Assembly: GCF_040954645.1 (NCBI RefSeq)
Contig: NC_092809.1
Span: 70,038,141 to 70,102,140 of the forward strand
Direction of reading: 5' to 3'
DNA from: Diabrotica undecimpunctata
Lineage: Eukaryota; Arthropoda; Insecta; Coleoptera; Chrysomelidae
DNA length: 64,000 bases
Shown: positions 47,075-57,751 of the stretch, piece after piece
Layout: each line of letters begins with the position of its first letter
Position numbering within the stretch: the first letter of the stretch is position 1
The notes under the pieces: model-generated
What the model saw: the letters and a program-made list of their open reading frames with translations, nothing else
What the model was told of the DNA's origin: nothing
Databases searched by the model: none
Program-made: the position numbers and the translations under genes

Positions 47075-49600
47075 TATTTTGAAAAACTCATCAAATTTGC
47101 TTTTAGGTCTTTTATATCTATAATTCCAACGCTCACTAATCCGACTAAAACTATTTGAATCCTTGTTCCCAATGTCAAATTTGAAACTTGTCAAATGAAG
47201 TTTACTGATGTCTAAAAAGTAACCACTAGTGTAAATGTCCGTTACTATTCAATACTCTAAGTATCTAATAACAAACCGAGAATTATATATCGTTACTTCG
47301 TTATTCTAAATATTTCGGTATTCTGTTTACATGGTAAGCGACATTATCTGTTATTAATAAACTTTTGAATATTAGTCGCGCTCTTTCAGCAAATTTGGTT
47401 TAACCGAATGATCTCATCGCACACTCAGCAGAAACAATGTTTAGTCTTAGGCCGATAAGATTTGTTTATTTAGATTCCTCCTAACTAAATTATAATGGAA
47501 AAAAAATTGAATTATTAGGTGGGTGTCCGTAATAATAGGTGTTATAACATAGCTAGGGTGATATATTTTTAAAAAATTTCGATACGGTATTACTGTCGGC
47601 GTAGCAATGCAAGATTTTTTTATGATTAGAGGGCGGCTATTCTCAAAATCTGGACAATTAATTTCAGAGCGAAGAAGTCGTATGCTGGAAAAGAATGTAC
47701 AAAATATTTTATTTTTACATTGTAATTATGATCTCTGAGCACGTGTCAAATTTGTTGTTTTTAATGAATATTTTGATTGATGATTTTGATGCATGTTTAT
47801 GGTATTGTTCGTAATGCGCATAAGTCCAGTTTTTCAAATTTTTATTACATATTTTTTGCGTCTCAGAGTATTTAAGCATATACCCGAACTACAATACTCG
47901 CTAAAACGACACTCCGTCCTAACTGCAAGACGCAAGAGTCTCGCAGGCTTAGTCTTGTTCTTGCGTAAATCTTGCACGGTCAGTCTTGGTCTTGGTCTTG
48001 CTAAAATTGTAACGAAATTTATCTTGCCTACCTCAGGGTAAGAATATGGGGTAGAAAATTGGGGACAGAAACTAAAGGGGTTGAGAAAAGGCAAGCAAAA
48101 CAAATCGATACGTATGCGAACGGCACTCAGGGGGTTGTTGGAGAGCTGGGGTCGTGGATAAGTTAAAATAAATGGGTCGGATTGATGTATCTACAAAAAA
48201 AAATGAAACAAAGGGGTTACTTAAGTAAATCTCCTGGGCAACTGGGCAAATAAAACAACAAGGAAGAGCTTCTAGCAATTTAGAATAAGGGCGCCGCTTT
48301 AAAGGATCCTAAACTTGCTGGAGGAAAGAAGAAAAGGGCTCTTCCTTCCTAAAAAGTAAACACACAAAAATAGGTTAGGAGATTTTTCTACACTAAAATA
48401 AACAAAATGGTTGGAGCAATAAATTAAACATTTATTTGTGTCTCTAACAAACAGTTACAAAAATACAGATTGCACCAAAAATATACTATATAAATAGTTG
48501 CCAAATACAGAATAAAAAAAACTTACATGTGTCCGTTTACAAAGGGGTTGGAGATACTACAAAAACTTACAAATGTTACCGCAAAGAGATTAACCTTTTT
48601 TTAAAACAAACAAAACAAATAAATATCGAAAAAAATAAAGCTAGCTGTCATATGTTAACATTAAATTAAAAAAAAAACAATTAAAATGACAGCTAAGTTA
48701 AACCATAGAATTTACAATTTATTAATTATTACAAATCCTTTTAATGAAAGCAATTATTGTTTTAGCAAAAAAATGTCTGTCTTTACTTTAAAATTAATAC
48801 GTTAAATGTTACCTTGATTTCACTGTTTAGCACTTAACTTTCAAACTAACTTGTTAAACATCTATGGGACATCTATCTGGACATATTCTCCAACAGGGAC
48901 AAAGCAACCATTTCCATACTCAGGGACGAACAATCAAAAGATGTAGAATTAGGTTCGGTGGAGGAAGCAAGCTGACGACGGGGACATCCTATATAATAAT
49001 TTTCCAAATTTCATTAGTGCCGGTGTACTGCACAAATCTTATAGTGATTACTCTGTTCTTAACTGCCATATTGCAAAGAGTATTATCACCTTAACCGGTC
49101 TTAACACATAACACAAAAAAATTGAATCGACTCGCGATTCCTAATTACCCAAACATCTTTCTACTCTGACATCTCTTGCTTGACTCCTCAATGCCTTACA
49201 TGTTACCAAATTCAACGCAAAATAAATTCCCCTCTTGACCTAAATCTAATACTGGTGTGGGCGACCCTTCTTACGTCCATAACATAAATTTCTTGTTTTT
49301 AAAACAGGCCTCAACTATTTTATAAAGCGACCCTCAAACAAACTACTTCCCAATATGAAGAATTAACACGTATTATATTGATTTTTCTACCTCACAATGT
49401 ATTCAGAGATTTGGGGGATTTGAATGTAAACAAATCGTTGTTCAGCGACAAAAAAATCTTGAAAAATATTATAGTTAGAAATAACATGTACGAAATGGGG
49501 AATTTTAACTTCGTTGCAAACAAACAAACAGGGGCGTCTTTAAAAATTTTTAACATATTTATATTTCGTAGTTAAAAGAAAAATTTAAAACGCTACAAAA
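47075..49600. other. Interior of the hAT element
   Basis: No transposase motif is seen. The open frame at 46826-47194 (minus) runs across the LINE boundary and has no hAT signature. A small hairpin, TAGCTGTCAT (48642-48651) against ATGACAGCTA (48686-48695), and an internal TCTTGG cluster (47930-48000) are the only structures noted. Confidence 0.45.
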
Positions 49601-49604
49601 TTAA

Positions 49605-49658
49605 GCAGTCTTGGTCTTGGTCTTGGTCTTGCGAAAACGCAAGAACAAGACCAAGACT
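49605..49658. repeat. Hairpin built of TCTTGG hexamers at the hAT right end
   Basis: A run of TCTTGG units ending TCTTGCG, then a short AAAA loop, is followed by its complement CGCAAGAACAAGACCAAGAC. The arms are about 24 bp with one mismatch. It lies 17 bp inside the right terminal repeat. Confidence 0.8.
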
Positions 49659-49697
49659 GCAAGACCAAGACCGATTTTGGGCAACACTAATCATGAG

Positions 49698-49848
49698 GGC
49701 TAAATTTCTCGTAAGAATGTATTTAAGGAATTCCAGTGGGTTCACCACAATCTCCTGGTGAATCTATGCGCTTCTGATTTTAAATCATTGCAAATTTGGA
49801 TTTGAGTTTTAGCATGCTGATCTGCGACTTAAAATTGTTTTTGTTTAA
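49698..49848 (-). pseudogene. LINE RNase H domain, part 1
   Basis: Minus-strand coding trace 'VADQHAKTQIQICNDLKSEA' followed by 'RFTRRLW..HWNSLNTFLRE' (about 49835-49705). This matches the end of an RNase H domain (GNE.AD..AK) and the W..W linker of Jockey/I-type LINE proteins. It is cut from its continuation by the hAT element on the left, and on the right it meets the TTAA-bounded piggyBac copy. Confidence 0.65.
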
Positions 49849-50877
49849 CACATTGACGGGTAAAAACGTCTCTAGACGTCAGAATCATCATACATATGAG
49901 CTACACTACAAAAATGATAGATGTTCTGATATTGTCCATGCAGATTTGTAATAATACTGCACACATATAAAAAAAATATATACATCAGTGGGTTCAGGGA
50001 AGGTTAATAGAGGGAAAATAGAAGAGAAAAAGCTTTATTCACATACCACAGTTTATGACATAGACATATACACATACTTTTTACCTATATCTTCTCTTCT
50101 TTTAGTATCTTCTCTCTTTTACACTGCCTACATTTCAAGAAGATGGTGGTGATTTTCTCTTCTAAAAAATGTTGTTCTGTAACTTTTGTCTATAGTGCTA
50201 GTTTTCTGTTTGTATAAGAGATATAATTAGAGCTTCTATAAAATCAGCTAGTTTTATATTTTTTTTGTCTGTTCTTTACTTTTTTATATAGAATGAAAGA
50301 GTTATATACCGCTATATCTAGAAGATTGAATAACACCTTCTTATACCAACGGATTGTTTTACGGGGGCACCTAGAGTAGGTTATCATTTGATCGCTTTTA
50401 TCAATCCCCGACATGCGCCAATTATAGACATTTATTTCACAAGGTTTTTGCTTTTCGACACCATCCCTATTTTTAACAGTAATAATACTTGCGTTGTATG
50501 CAGTAGTTAGTATATATACAGCTCGATTGTAATGCCACTTGCTGACATATAAGCTAGTATTCTTCTTATTTCTTCATATATGTTCACCTTTTCTCAGTTT
50601 CTTTTTTATAACAACTCCAAGATTGCCTACTCTATTAGATCTTATTGTTCCAGTTGAGTGAGTTTTGAGAGTTAGCAACTTTGAAGATAGTGAAATACTT
50701 TTGTACAAATTATCCATATATAGCATGATGACCCTTGTTGAGGTAAGGTCCCAGTAATCGTAAAACTTATTGTTCAGTTGTGGAACTTATTTTATTTTTG
50801 GTTTTTGTCAGTGCATTATGTGTTACCGAATATGGGATTCCCCTATGAACGGCAGCAGTCAGCGGATGTGAATAGTG
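49849..50877 (-). mobile_element. piggyBac-type element, copy 2, internally deleted
   Basis: TTAA sites bound 1029 bp (49845-49848 and 50878-50881). The ends are loosely inverted: CACATTGACGGG on the left, CACTATTCAC (complement) on the right. The minus strand encodes the second half of a piggyBac transposase: 'MLYMDNLYKSISLSSKLL' (about 50725-50675), 'STGTIRSNRVGNLGVVIKKK' (about 50655-50600), 'WRMSGIDKSDQMITY' (about 50430-50385) with the later catalytic Asp, 'RKTIRWYKKVLFNLLDIAVY', and a terminal 'CRQCKRE' finger start (about 50130). The N-terminal half is missing. Distinct from copy 1 at 19000-20560. Confidence 0.8.
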
Positions 50878-50881
50878 TTAA

Positions 50882-51600
50882 ATAAAGCGTTTGGGGTGAC
50901 ACTTAAACACAATTTTGTGTTAGTTGAACGTCCCAAAACATTGTGGAAAGAGAAAACGAATTTATTTTTATAACGTCTGAGCAGGTCGTAAAATTGGGCT
51001 ATTGTACCATGCACGACAACTCGAATGTCAATAGAAGTCTCTGCTACACAAAGTATTTATTCACTAATACACAAGGAAACTAAGTTCTTGTAGCTAGCTG
51101 TATACCATGTACCACAAAAAATTTATTTAAAATCCTTTATAAATGGTATATAATTAAAATACCCAATCGAGCCATATCACAAAACCTTTTCGGAATCTTT
51201 ATTCCATCATCAGTGTTTCCTAAATGTATATAACCACTTTAATTAAAGAGAACGTGAAATTTAAATTTTGATCAAGGTTAATACAAAATGTGGTTAATAT
51301 TTACTAGGTGTACATGTTTTGAGCCACTAAATATTTGTGTAAAAACCCGTTAAATGTTATTAGTTTAAAGTTGGATTACATTATTCGATCTTATATGTTA
51401 AGATGTTAAAGTTACCAGTCGAATTGATAACATGGCAAAGCACGACTCTACATGAAGTTGCTGGTCCTGAGACAAAGTGTCTATGAGGACTTATTGATAG
51501 CAACTGATTGAAATGACAATATTGACATGTTATGGAGGAACAAAGTCGGAACAAAGTCGGAACAAAGCAGTCAGTGTAACTTAAGGTCTAAATATGACAG
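50882..51600. other. Non-coding stretch
   Basis: The first 100 bp may be the upstream continuation of the LINE RNase H host, but the reading is uncertain. A short tandem ACAAAGTCGGA repeat (about three units) lies near 51538-51572. Confidence 0.35.
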
Positions 51601-51819
51601 AAGCCAGCAATAATTAAAAATTGAATACCTAAGTTAAAATTATAATAATATAACAGTAGCAACTATCAATGTTGTAGTTTGAAATGTGAATTTGTCCTAA
51701 ATTTATGTTACGAACATTGAAAAAACTTTGTTTTATTAATTAATGTAGGTGGACTGAAGTCTTGTGAAATTTTGTGGGTACTGACAGGCAACCAACTATA
51801 CATAAGTCTAAATTAAGTG

Positions 51820-52370
51820 GTTGTAAACCAAAGATTTTAACAAAAAGCCCTTTATGTTTTGCAACATTTAGTACCTAGAAAATGGAAAAATAGAGATATA
51901 TGGGAAGTTGGGTTCTTTAAACTTTATTGTTGAGGAGTGAAATAGTAAATGATGTATTTGAAAGTGCTATTTAGATGAAATGTAAATAGAATAAAATATT
52001 TTTGTAATGTAATATTCATCTAGTACTTAACTTATAACTTAAGCATGCAAGGTCCTCTTTGTTAAAAAGCAACATTTGGTACCTGGTAAATATAAAAATT
52101 TTTAAGTTACAAGTTCATGAACATAAATAGCTGATTCAGTATTAAAGAATGAAGTTGGTTGGATGTTTTTGTGTGTTAACAAATATACAAGACAAACAGG
52201 AAATTGATGGCTGAAAGTTGGTTTTGTAATGTATTGTCCACGCATTACTCCCAACTTATAACTTAAGAAGAAAAGACCCTATATGTTAAAAAGTAACATT
52301 TGGTACCTGAGAAATATAAAAAAGAATAGGTTATAAGTTCGTGAGCTTAAGGTGGATAGATAGAGTTAGT
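51820..52370. repeat. Degenerate tandem repeat, about 210-235 bp period
   Basis: The motif GYAACATTTRGTACCT recurs at about 51861, 52068 and 52303. Surrounding similarity includes 'ACTTATAACTTAAG' and a following 'AAATATAAAAA' stretch in the second and third copies. The region is purine-rich and non-coding. It may belong to a satellite or a larger repeated element. Confidence 0.6.
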
Positions 52371-52399
52371 AGACTTATGGTGTGTAATGACAAGATATG

Positions 52400-53122
52400 T
52401 AAAAACTGCAAAAGTAGATGGGTTGTAGTAGTTGTAGTAGGTGGCTCTGTTAAATTTAACTAAAAATATGTGATGTTTTAATATTGTTGTAAGAAGAGAA
52501 AAGACTCTAACAAGAGGCTGAGGTCTCCAGAGATCCGAAACCAAACCCTAAAGGAAATATGTGGATAAGTAAAATAAGATGTGGTATAAAAAGGAATGAA
52601 AAGATGATGATCTAGTTAAGCAGATATGTGGGGTTGCTGTATATTATAAATCATGTATGTTCTCATCGAGTGAAAAATTGTGTGGTGTGTAATTATATTA
52701 ATTGATGTAGTAGGTGGTTAAAAAGATTTATTGATTTAATACTATGTTACTAAGAAGTTGTGGTTGATAAGCGAGGATTCAAATGTGTGGCTAGACTTTA
52801 GATGGATCATGAAATCATCTGGATATGTGGATATGTAGGTGAAGATATATGGTGGTGAATGGTTTAAGAGGGGGAAGTAGAAAAATCTGCTCTGAATTTA
52901 GTTGTGTCATGGAGCATGGAGAACATTGGGAGGTATCAGACTTGAAGTTTAGATTCCTAGAAAGAAGTGGGGAAATATGGAGAGTTTGATGTATTGAAAA
53001 AGAGGTTTAAAGTGGACTAAGGAAGATAAATAAGAGACAAAGAGAAGAATGATGAATGTAAATTATATTGTAGAAGTAAATTGAGGATGTGGGTTATGAG
53101 AATAGTTGGCGGTGGAGCGGAA
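52400..53122. other. Purine-rich non-coding stretch
   Basis: Strong A/G bias on the plus strand (notably 52900-53120), without coding motifs or a clear repeat unit. Confidence 0.4.
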
Positions 53123-53202
53123 GGAAGTCTCGATTGAATGAGACATGGCGATTAACACAATAATTTTGTATTAATCGTCATGTCTCATTCAATTGAAACT
53201 TC
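53123..53202. repeat. Long near-perfect snapback hairpin
   Basis: Two 38-nt arms (53123-53160 and 53165-53202) are complementary with only a few mismatches around a 4-nt loop, TAAT. It lies exactly where the coding sequence of the adjacent minus-strand LINE breaks off just after its RT catalytic block. Confidence 0.9.
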
Positions 53203-54910
53203 CTTGTCAGCGAATACCACCCGTGTCATTCGTATATCTGATGTTATTGATACATTGTCCGTTAATTCGAATTGCGGCTTCGACATCTTCTAGATATTGC
53301 TTCTTGAAAGATTTCCTCAGAGTATATGTTTAACAGCAAAGGTAATAGTATACATCCCTATCGGACCCCACGTTTGATTTTGATATTGTCGGATTCTTCT
53401 GTCTCTGTACGGATAGACGATGTTTGATTTCAGTAAAGATTGCTAATAATTCTTAGATTACAGCTGTTTATTCCAATATTTTTTTTAATATCTCCATCGG
53501 CTTGTCGTGTTTTACTGTTTCGAACTCTTGATGGTAATCAATGAAGCATGCCTAAATATCGCAGTACACATCTCAACATCATTGAAATAGCACTTGTATG
53601 CTAAAGAGAGCGTATTTTGTATCCACTGCGTTCCGAAAACAAAACTGTGTATGGTTGACTTTTTCTTCGCATAGTCTATCTATCTATCCTTTGATGTATG
53701 ATTTTTAAAAAATAACTTTTAAATGTGGCTTATTAAGCTAATGGTCTGGAAATTATTACAGGATACGGATTTTGTTTTCTTTGGTAGAGCAATAAAAGTT
53801 TACTTCAGCCATGATCTTGATATGCATTGTCAGGTCTAGGAGCCTTGCAATATTTTAGTTGTGATATTGCTTTTTCCACTTCATCTGATGTGACGGGTAA
53901 GTGGCCATTACATATGTAGGACGGAGGTTGTTCGGACCTATTATCATCAAAGAGTTCTTGTGTGTTTTTGGTCCATATGCACATAACTTGATTTTTATCT
54001 AAGATGATGTTCCCCTGTTAATCTTGCAGTTTGCTAGCTGTGTTAGATTTTTTAAGACCAGCTGCTTGTATTACCTTTATGCACATTAAATGTATGGTGT
54101 TTTTATTGTAAAAATCTCTTTATATTGTGTTTTTAATAAATTTTCTTTGGCCTTTTGTATTTCGGTTCTTATTTGTCTCTGAATAATTTTGTACTTTCTC
54201 TTGTTATTTTTTGATTTTCTTATTTCTTCCATAATCATCATCATAAGTGGCTCGACAATCCGTTGTGGATCTTGGCCTGCTCACAAAGAAGTCGCCACTC
54301 CTGTCGATTCCTGGCAACTTCCCTCCATCTTCTAACCCCTAGAAACTGCAGGTCTTCCACATCACCAATCCATCTCATTCGTGGTTGTCCTCTGCTTCTT
54401 GTGCCCTCTGGGTTTGAAAATGTTAATCTCTTCGTGTATTCGTGATCTTCGAAGATTTCTTCCATAAGTTGCAGTATATTGTCATTCATCCAACTTTTCC
54501 TATTCTCTTTATTTTCTATTACATGTTCTTCTCTGATCCTATTAAAGGTTTCACATACATTCTGGAGTGATTCTTCTAGATCATATGTTTTCTCGATGTT
54601 GCTTAGCTTTTCTAACAGAATCCGTGCGCCTGTCTCCGTTGTTTGCTTATTTTTTAGTCTTCTTATATTAATTTTTTTATTACTATTCGTTTTTGTAACG
54701 TTTTTAAATTAAAAACTAAATTTACCAATAACAGGAATATAATCTGACGATATGTCAGCACCGGGGTAACTTGTAGCTGATAGGCATCCGTTACGGAATC
54801 TCTTGTTCACCATCATGTAATCAATTTGATCCCTTATTATGTATCCCGGTTGATCATGCTAGGAAACCAAAGTCTACAAATATCTTGGTGGTAGTTTGGT
54901 GAATATTTTT
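53203..54910 (-). mobile_element. LINE (endonuclease end to RT), minus strand, interrupted
   Basis: The minus-strand LINE is readable from right to left. The endonuclease end is 'RDQIDYMMVNKRFRNGCLSA' with 'PGADISSDYIPVIGK' (about 54855-54730). A linker follows with 'ENKENRKSWMNDNILQLMEE', which continues past the nested insertion 54235-54454 as 'IRKSKNNKRKYKIIQRQI'. Then come 'VTSDEVEKAISQLKYCKAP' (about 53905-53850), 'QFCFRNAVDTKYALFSIQVL' (about 53645-53590), motif A 'ACFIDYHQEFETVKHD' (about 53555-53510), 'LLFNIYSE'-like block near 53340 and 'INNIRYTNDT' as the decayed YADD (about 53240). The sequence ends at the snapback hairpin. Many stops. Probably the same family as 25024-26458. Confidence 0.8.
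54235..54454 (-). mobile_element. Nested LINE 3' end, (ATG)n tail
   Basis: A 220-bp minus-strand insertion in the LINE above is bounded by an exact 13-bp duplication ATTTCTTCCATAA (54222-54234 and 54455-54467). It encodes only the C-terminal tail ('TRSRGQPRMRWIGDVEDLQF', 'RRWREVARNRQEWRLLCEQA') up to a stop and a short ATG-repeat tail. Related to 12712-12970. Removing it makes the host LINE linker read through continuously, which confirms the boundaries. Confidence 0.93.
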
Positions 54911-54959
54911 TGGTCTATCTTTATTTTACTCGTATTTTTTCTATATAGTTATTGCACTG

Positions 54960-55760
54960 CCTTCATTAAAGTTACATTGATGTTTTTTTAAAGCTTCCCA
55001 TAATTTTGGTTGTGGTGCACTGTAGTATGCTTTTTAAAAATCTATATCAAGAAGGTAATATTACTTGGTTTTGTGCAGTTTATTTTGTTAATTTAGATAA
55101 TTGTAAAGAGATGTGCAATAGTCGATTTACCTGCTTGGAAGTCAGCCTACTCTTCTGCCTCCATGTCACTGTACTCTCTCTACTTTCCTTTCATTAATTT
55201 ATTGTAAACTCTCGAGATAATTCCAACTATTGGAGTATATTCTGTTCATTTGTACATTTTTGATAGATACTGGTTAGCTACCTGTAGAGTTTGTAGGTTC
55301 CGTATTTTAGTAGTTGGGGTTGGATATTTTTTGGACCTGATGATTTTCCGTTTTTCAGCATTTGCCATACTTGTTTTACTTATCTGCTTTTAATCCTACT
55401 GTTTACTGTTACTTTACTTTCTGTAAAATCCTACTGTTACTTTTAATAAGTGGAGATACTGTATTTACTTGTACATAAGAATGTGTTTGTGACGTTTGTA
55501 GATACTTTGTCCTTTTCTCCACCAGTAGTTTTTCAAAGTGTTCGTCCCGTTCACGTAAGCTTATACAAGAAATTATGTCTTTTTTTTTCGAAGAGACTTA
55601 AGTACTTTCCAGCTTTGGGTACTTCTGATACCTCCCAGGTAAGTGTTAATTGTGGAGCAATTTTTTTCCCAGCATTTGTTTTTCTTTTTGGTTATTACCT
55701 TTGTTTTGTACCTCTCTTTGAATAGGGACATGCCTTTCTATTTAGAACTACAACTGACAT
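54960..55760 (-). pseudogene. LINE RT fragment, minus strand
   Basis: Decayed non-LTR RT: linker 'GGIRSTQSWKVLKSLRKKR' (about 55640-55580), then 'PTTKIRNLQTLQVANQYLSK' (about 55315-55260). Next is 'DFQAGKSTIAHLFTI' (about 55140-55095), canonical Q.GFR.GRSTIDH.F. Motif A follows as 'FLIDIFKKAYYSAPQPKLWE' (about 55065-54990) in a distorted frame. The catalytic YADD part is missing. Next to, but apparently separate from, the LINE at 53203-54910. Confidence 0.65.
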
Positions 55761-55769
55761 GAAAATTAT

Positions 55770-56470
55770 AAGGAGTAGTCAACTAACAGATATAATTTGT
55801 TGGCTGAAGTAAGGCATATAGATTTTATGTTTCACGACATAGAACATAATGCGCTCTGAAACAAGGAATTAGAATATTTAGTTAAAAGTAGAATTGTAAT
55901 TTAGATTATGACAGAATATTTAGTAAATAGAAATTTGAAAGAAGAGTTGAGTGCCAATTATTTTTAAAATAAAAACATTAAAATGAAAGAGACAAGAATT
56001 AGATAAATAAAATCGAAAGAAATGAAAAAAAAAATTATTTTAATAATAATAAGCATGTGACGTTTATAAAGTACCAATTTAACATTCAAAAGGTAAAATA
56101 TTATTCCTAATGTTTGTTCCAATATATGATGAAAATATCAAAAAGTTGTATAAAACGAAAAGAAACCTTTTAATACTTTATGAGTGTTATAACGTTTGGT
56201 AAAACACACTTGTTATACAAGAAATATTACATTTTTAAAGTCAAAAGTAAAATCCACAAAGGATCAAAGCAGCTGTTTTTAAGAAAAGGTAAAACGTCCA
56301 GTTCAAAACATGGCATGTTTTTCTTAAAAAATGACAAATATTGTCCACAAACGAGGGTTTCCTTGTGATTTTAGATCATAGGCGTAGACAGGTCTTTACT
56401 GATAACTATTTTAAATTGTTAAAGGTAAAATCTCTATTTTATATGAAGAGTGGCTAGCAGATAAAAAAGC
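55770..56470. other. AT-rich stretch without recognisable features
   Basis: The open frame at 56180-56368 (62 codons, Lys-rich) has no known motif. Confidence 0.4.
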
Positions 56471-56474
56471 GAAT

Positions 56475-56620
56475 TAAAACATTTTTAAAATAAAATAAAC
56501 AGTTAAGGTTTGATTTCGTTACAGCCTACCACCATTCGCTGATGGTGCATATTTCTGTCTCTTGGCTTCATCAGAGCGAACTCATGGTAAGCTCTAACGA
56601 AATAAAACTTTGCCATCCAT
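56475..56620 (-). repeat. Hammerhead-bearing repeat, copy A
   Basis: Shares about 80 bp with 56865-56960: AAATAAAATARACAGTTAA, a TTTGATTT block, then CACCATTCGCTGAT and CATATTTCTG. The copy contains the hammerhead motif at 56513-56603. Confidence 0.75.
56513..56603 (-). ncRNA. Hammerhead ribozyme motif (partly degenerate)
   Basis: On the minus strand TTCGCT (56580-56575) leads directly into CTGATGA (56574-56568). Then come a stem-loop GCC-AAGA-GAC (one mismatch; the sister copy reads GUC-AAGA-GGC, pairing by wobble), GAAA (56555-56552), a short stem III region ending AT, C at 56541 as cleavage nucleotide, and AGCGAA (56540-56535), which pairs perfectly with TTCGCT. Stem I extends outward through internal loops: ACCA with TGGT, and ATTTCGTTA with TAACGAAAT at the outer ends (56603-56595 and 56521-56513). 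Core residues are intact; stem III is weak, so activity is uncertain. Confidence 0.7.
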
Positions 56621-56864
56621 AAAAGTAAATATTTTAAATATATACCGACAGATGCTAGAGCGACTTCTAGTATCGAAAATATAAATCGGAAATCGAATTC
56701 GGTATTTGGCCAACTCTGTGTTTTCTAAACATTGCAAAACAAGGAAATATAATACACTATCATGGGGATTTATAATTTTTATCCACTTTATACCAATTTG
56801 TCAAGGCAGAAATCCTTTCGTTAAAACAATTTCATAGTACTCCATACTTCATAGAGTAAAATGT

Positions 56865-56960
56865 AAAATAAAATAGACAGTTAACGTTTGATTTTATTAC
56901 AGCGCACCACCATTCGCTGATATCCATATTTCTGCCTCTTGACTTCCACAGGTTATTTTT
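56865..56960 (-). repeat. Hammerhead-bearing repeat, copy B (core broken)
   Basis: Homologous to copy A in the same orientation, 340 bp to the right. It has a better stem III (ATAT-GG-ATAT followed by C) and the GAAA block, but CTGATGA reads CTGTGGA and the 5' arm of stem I is lost. A self-cleaving activity is not expected. Confidence 0.7.
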
Positions 56961-57108
56961 TAACTTTAATACATATTTATTTTTAATACCAATAAGCCTA
57001 ATTTTTCACCTTAAGGAACCCATAGGGGTTGCGTGGTTTAACAGGTGAAAGGGAAGGTGGTCCACAGTGAGACGGTTTTTAATCATTCGAGATTTTTTCA
57101 CAACCATT

Positions 57109-57237
<129 letters not shown>

Positions 57238-57599
57238 CTAGAGCACAGGAAATCGAACCTTAAGGACTCAGCATTTTTACAAAAACATCATCGTTGGCCT
57301 AATAACCAATACTGTTATAAATATAGTAAACACACAGGCAATTTAGTTCAGCGTAATATTAGTTCGTTAGTAAATCATAATAGTCCATTTGTTCGAGATG
57401 TAATTATAGTTACTAGTAAGCTATAACGTAATCATATAAATAAGTAATGTCATCTACAGGTTATTCCGTGTGTGTATATAAGTAAACAATGGACGAGATA
57501 CATCACAGTTTAATACATTATTTAACTTCTGCGACAAACAAGATGTAGTTCCATAATATACCATAAGATTTGGATATGTCTCCAAAAGAATATATTCCT

Positions 57600-57690
57600 T
57601 CATTATACATTATAGCCACCACGTAGCCCAGAATTTACTCTGCATGATTTTGATGTATGGGGCGTAATAAAAAATATGTCTATAAGAATC
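57600..57690 (+). pseudogene. Mariner-type transposase C-terminal relic
   Basis: One open piece reads 'PPRSPEFTLHDFDVWGVIKN' and then 'MSIRIP' before a stop. This matches the PPRSPDL.P.DF.LWG..K motif around the last catalytic residue of mariner-like transposases. Only about 30 codons remain. Confidence 0.55.
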
Positions 57691-57751
57691 CCATAAAAAT
57701 TTGCAACCAACTATGGGAAGAAATAAATACTACAGCAGTTTCTTTAGATCC

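Larger units (their letters stand above)
45160..49689. mobile_element. hAT-type DNA transposon (non-autonomous), 4.5 kb
   Basis: Perfect 15-bp terminal inverted repeats, TAGTGTTGCCCAAAA at 45160-45174 and its complement at 49675-49689, are flanked by a perfect 8-bp target duplication ATCATGAG (45152-45159 and 49690-49697). The TAGNG start and 8-bp duplication are the hallmarks of hAT. Subterminal clusters of the hexamer TCTTGG lie at both ends (45200-45300, 49605-49672) and once inside (47930-48000). No transposase is recognisable, so the copy is non-autonomous or gutted. It contains a tRNA-like sequence and a later LINE insertion (45912-47057). Confidence 0.9.
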
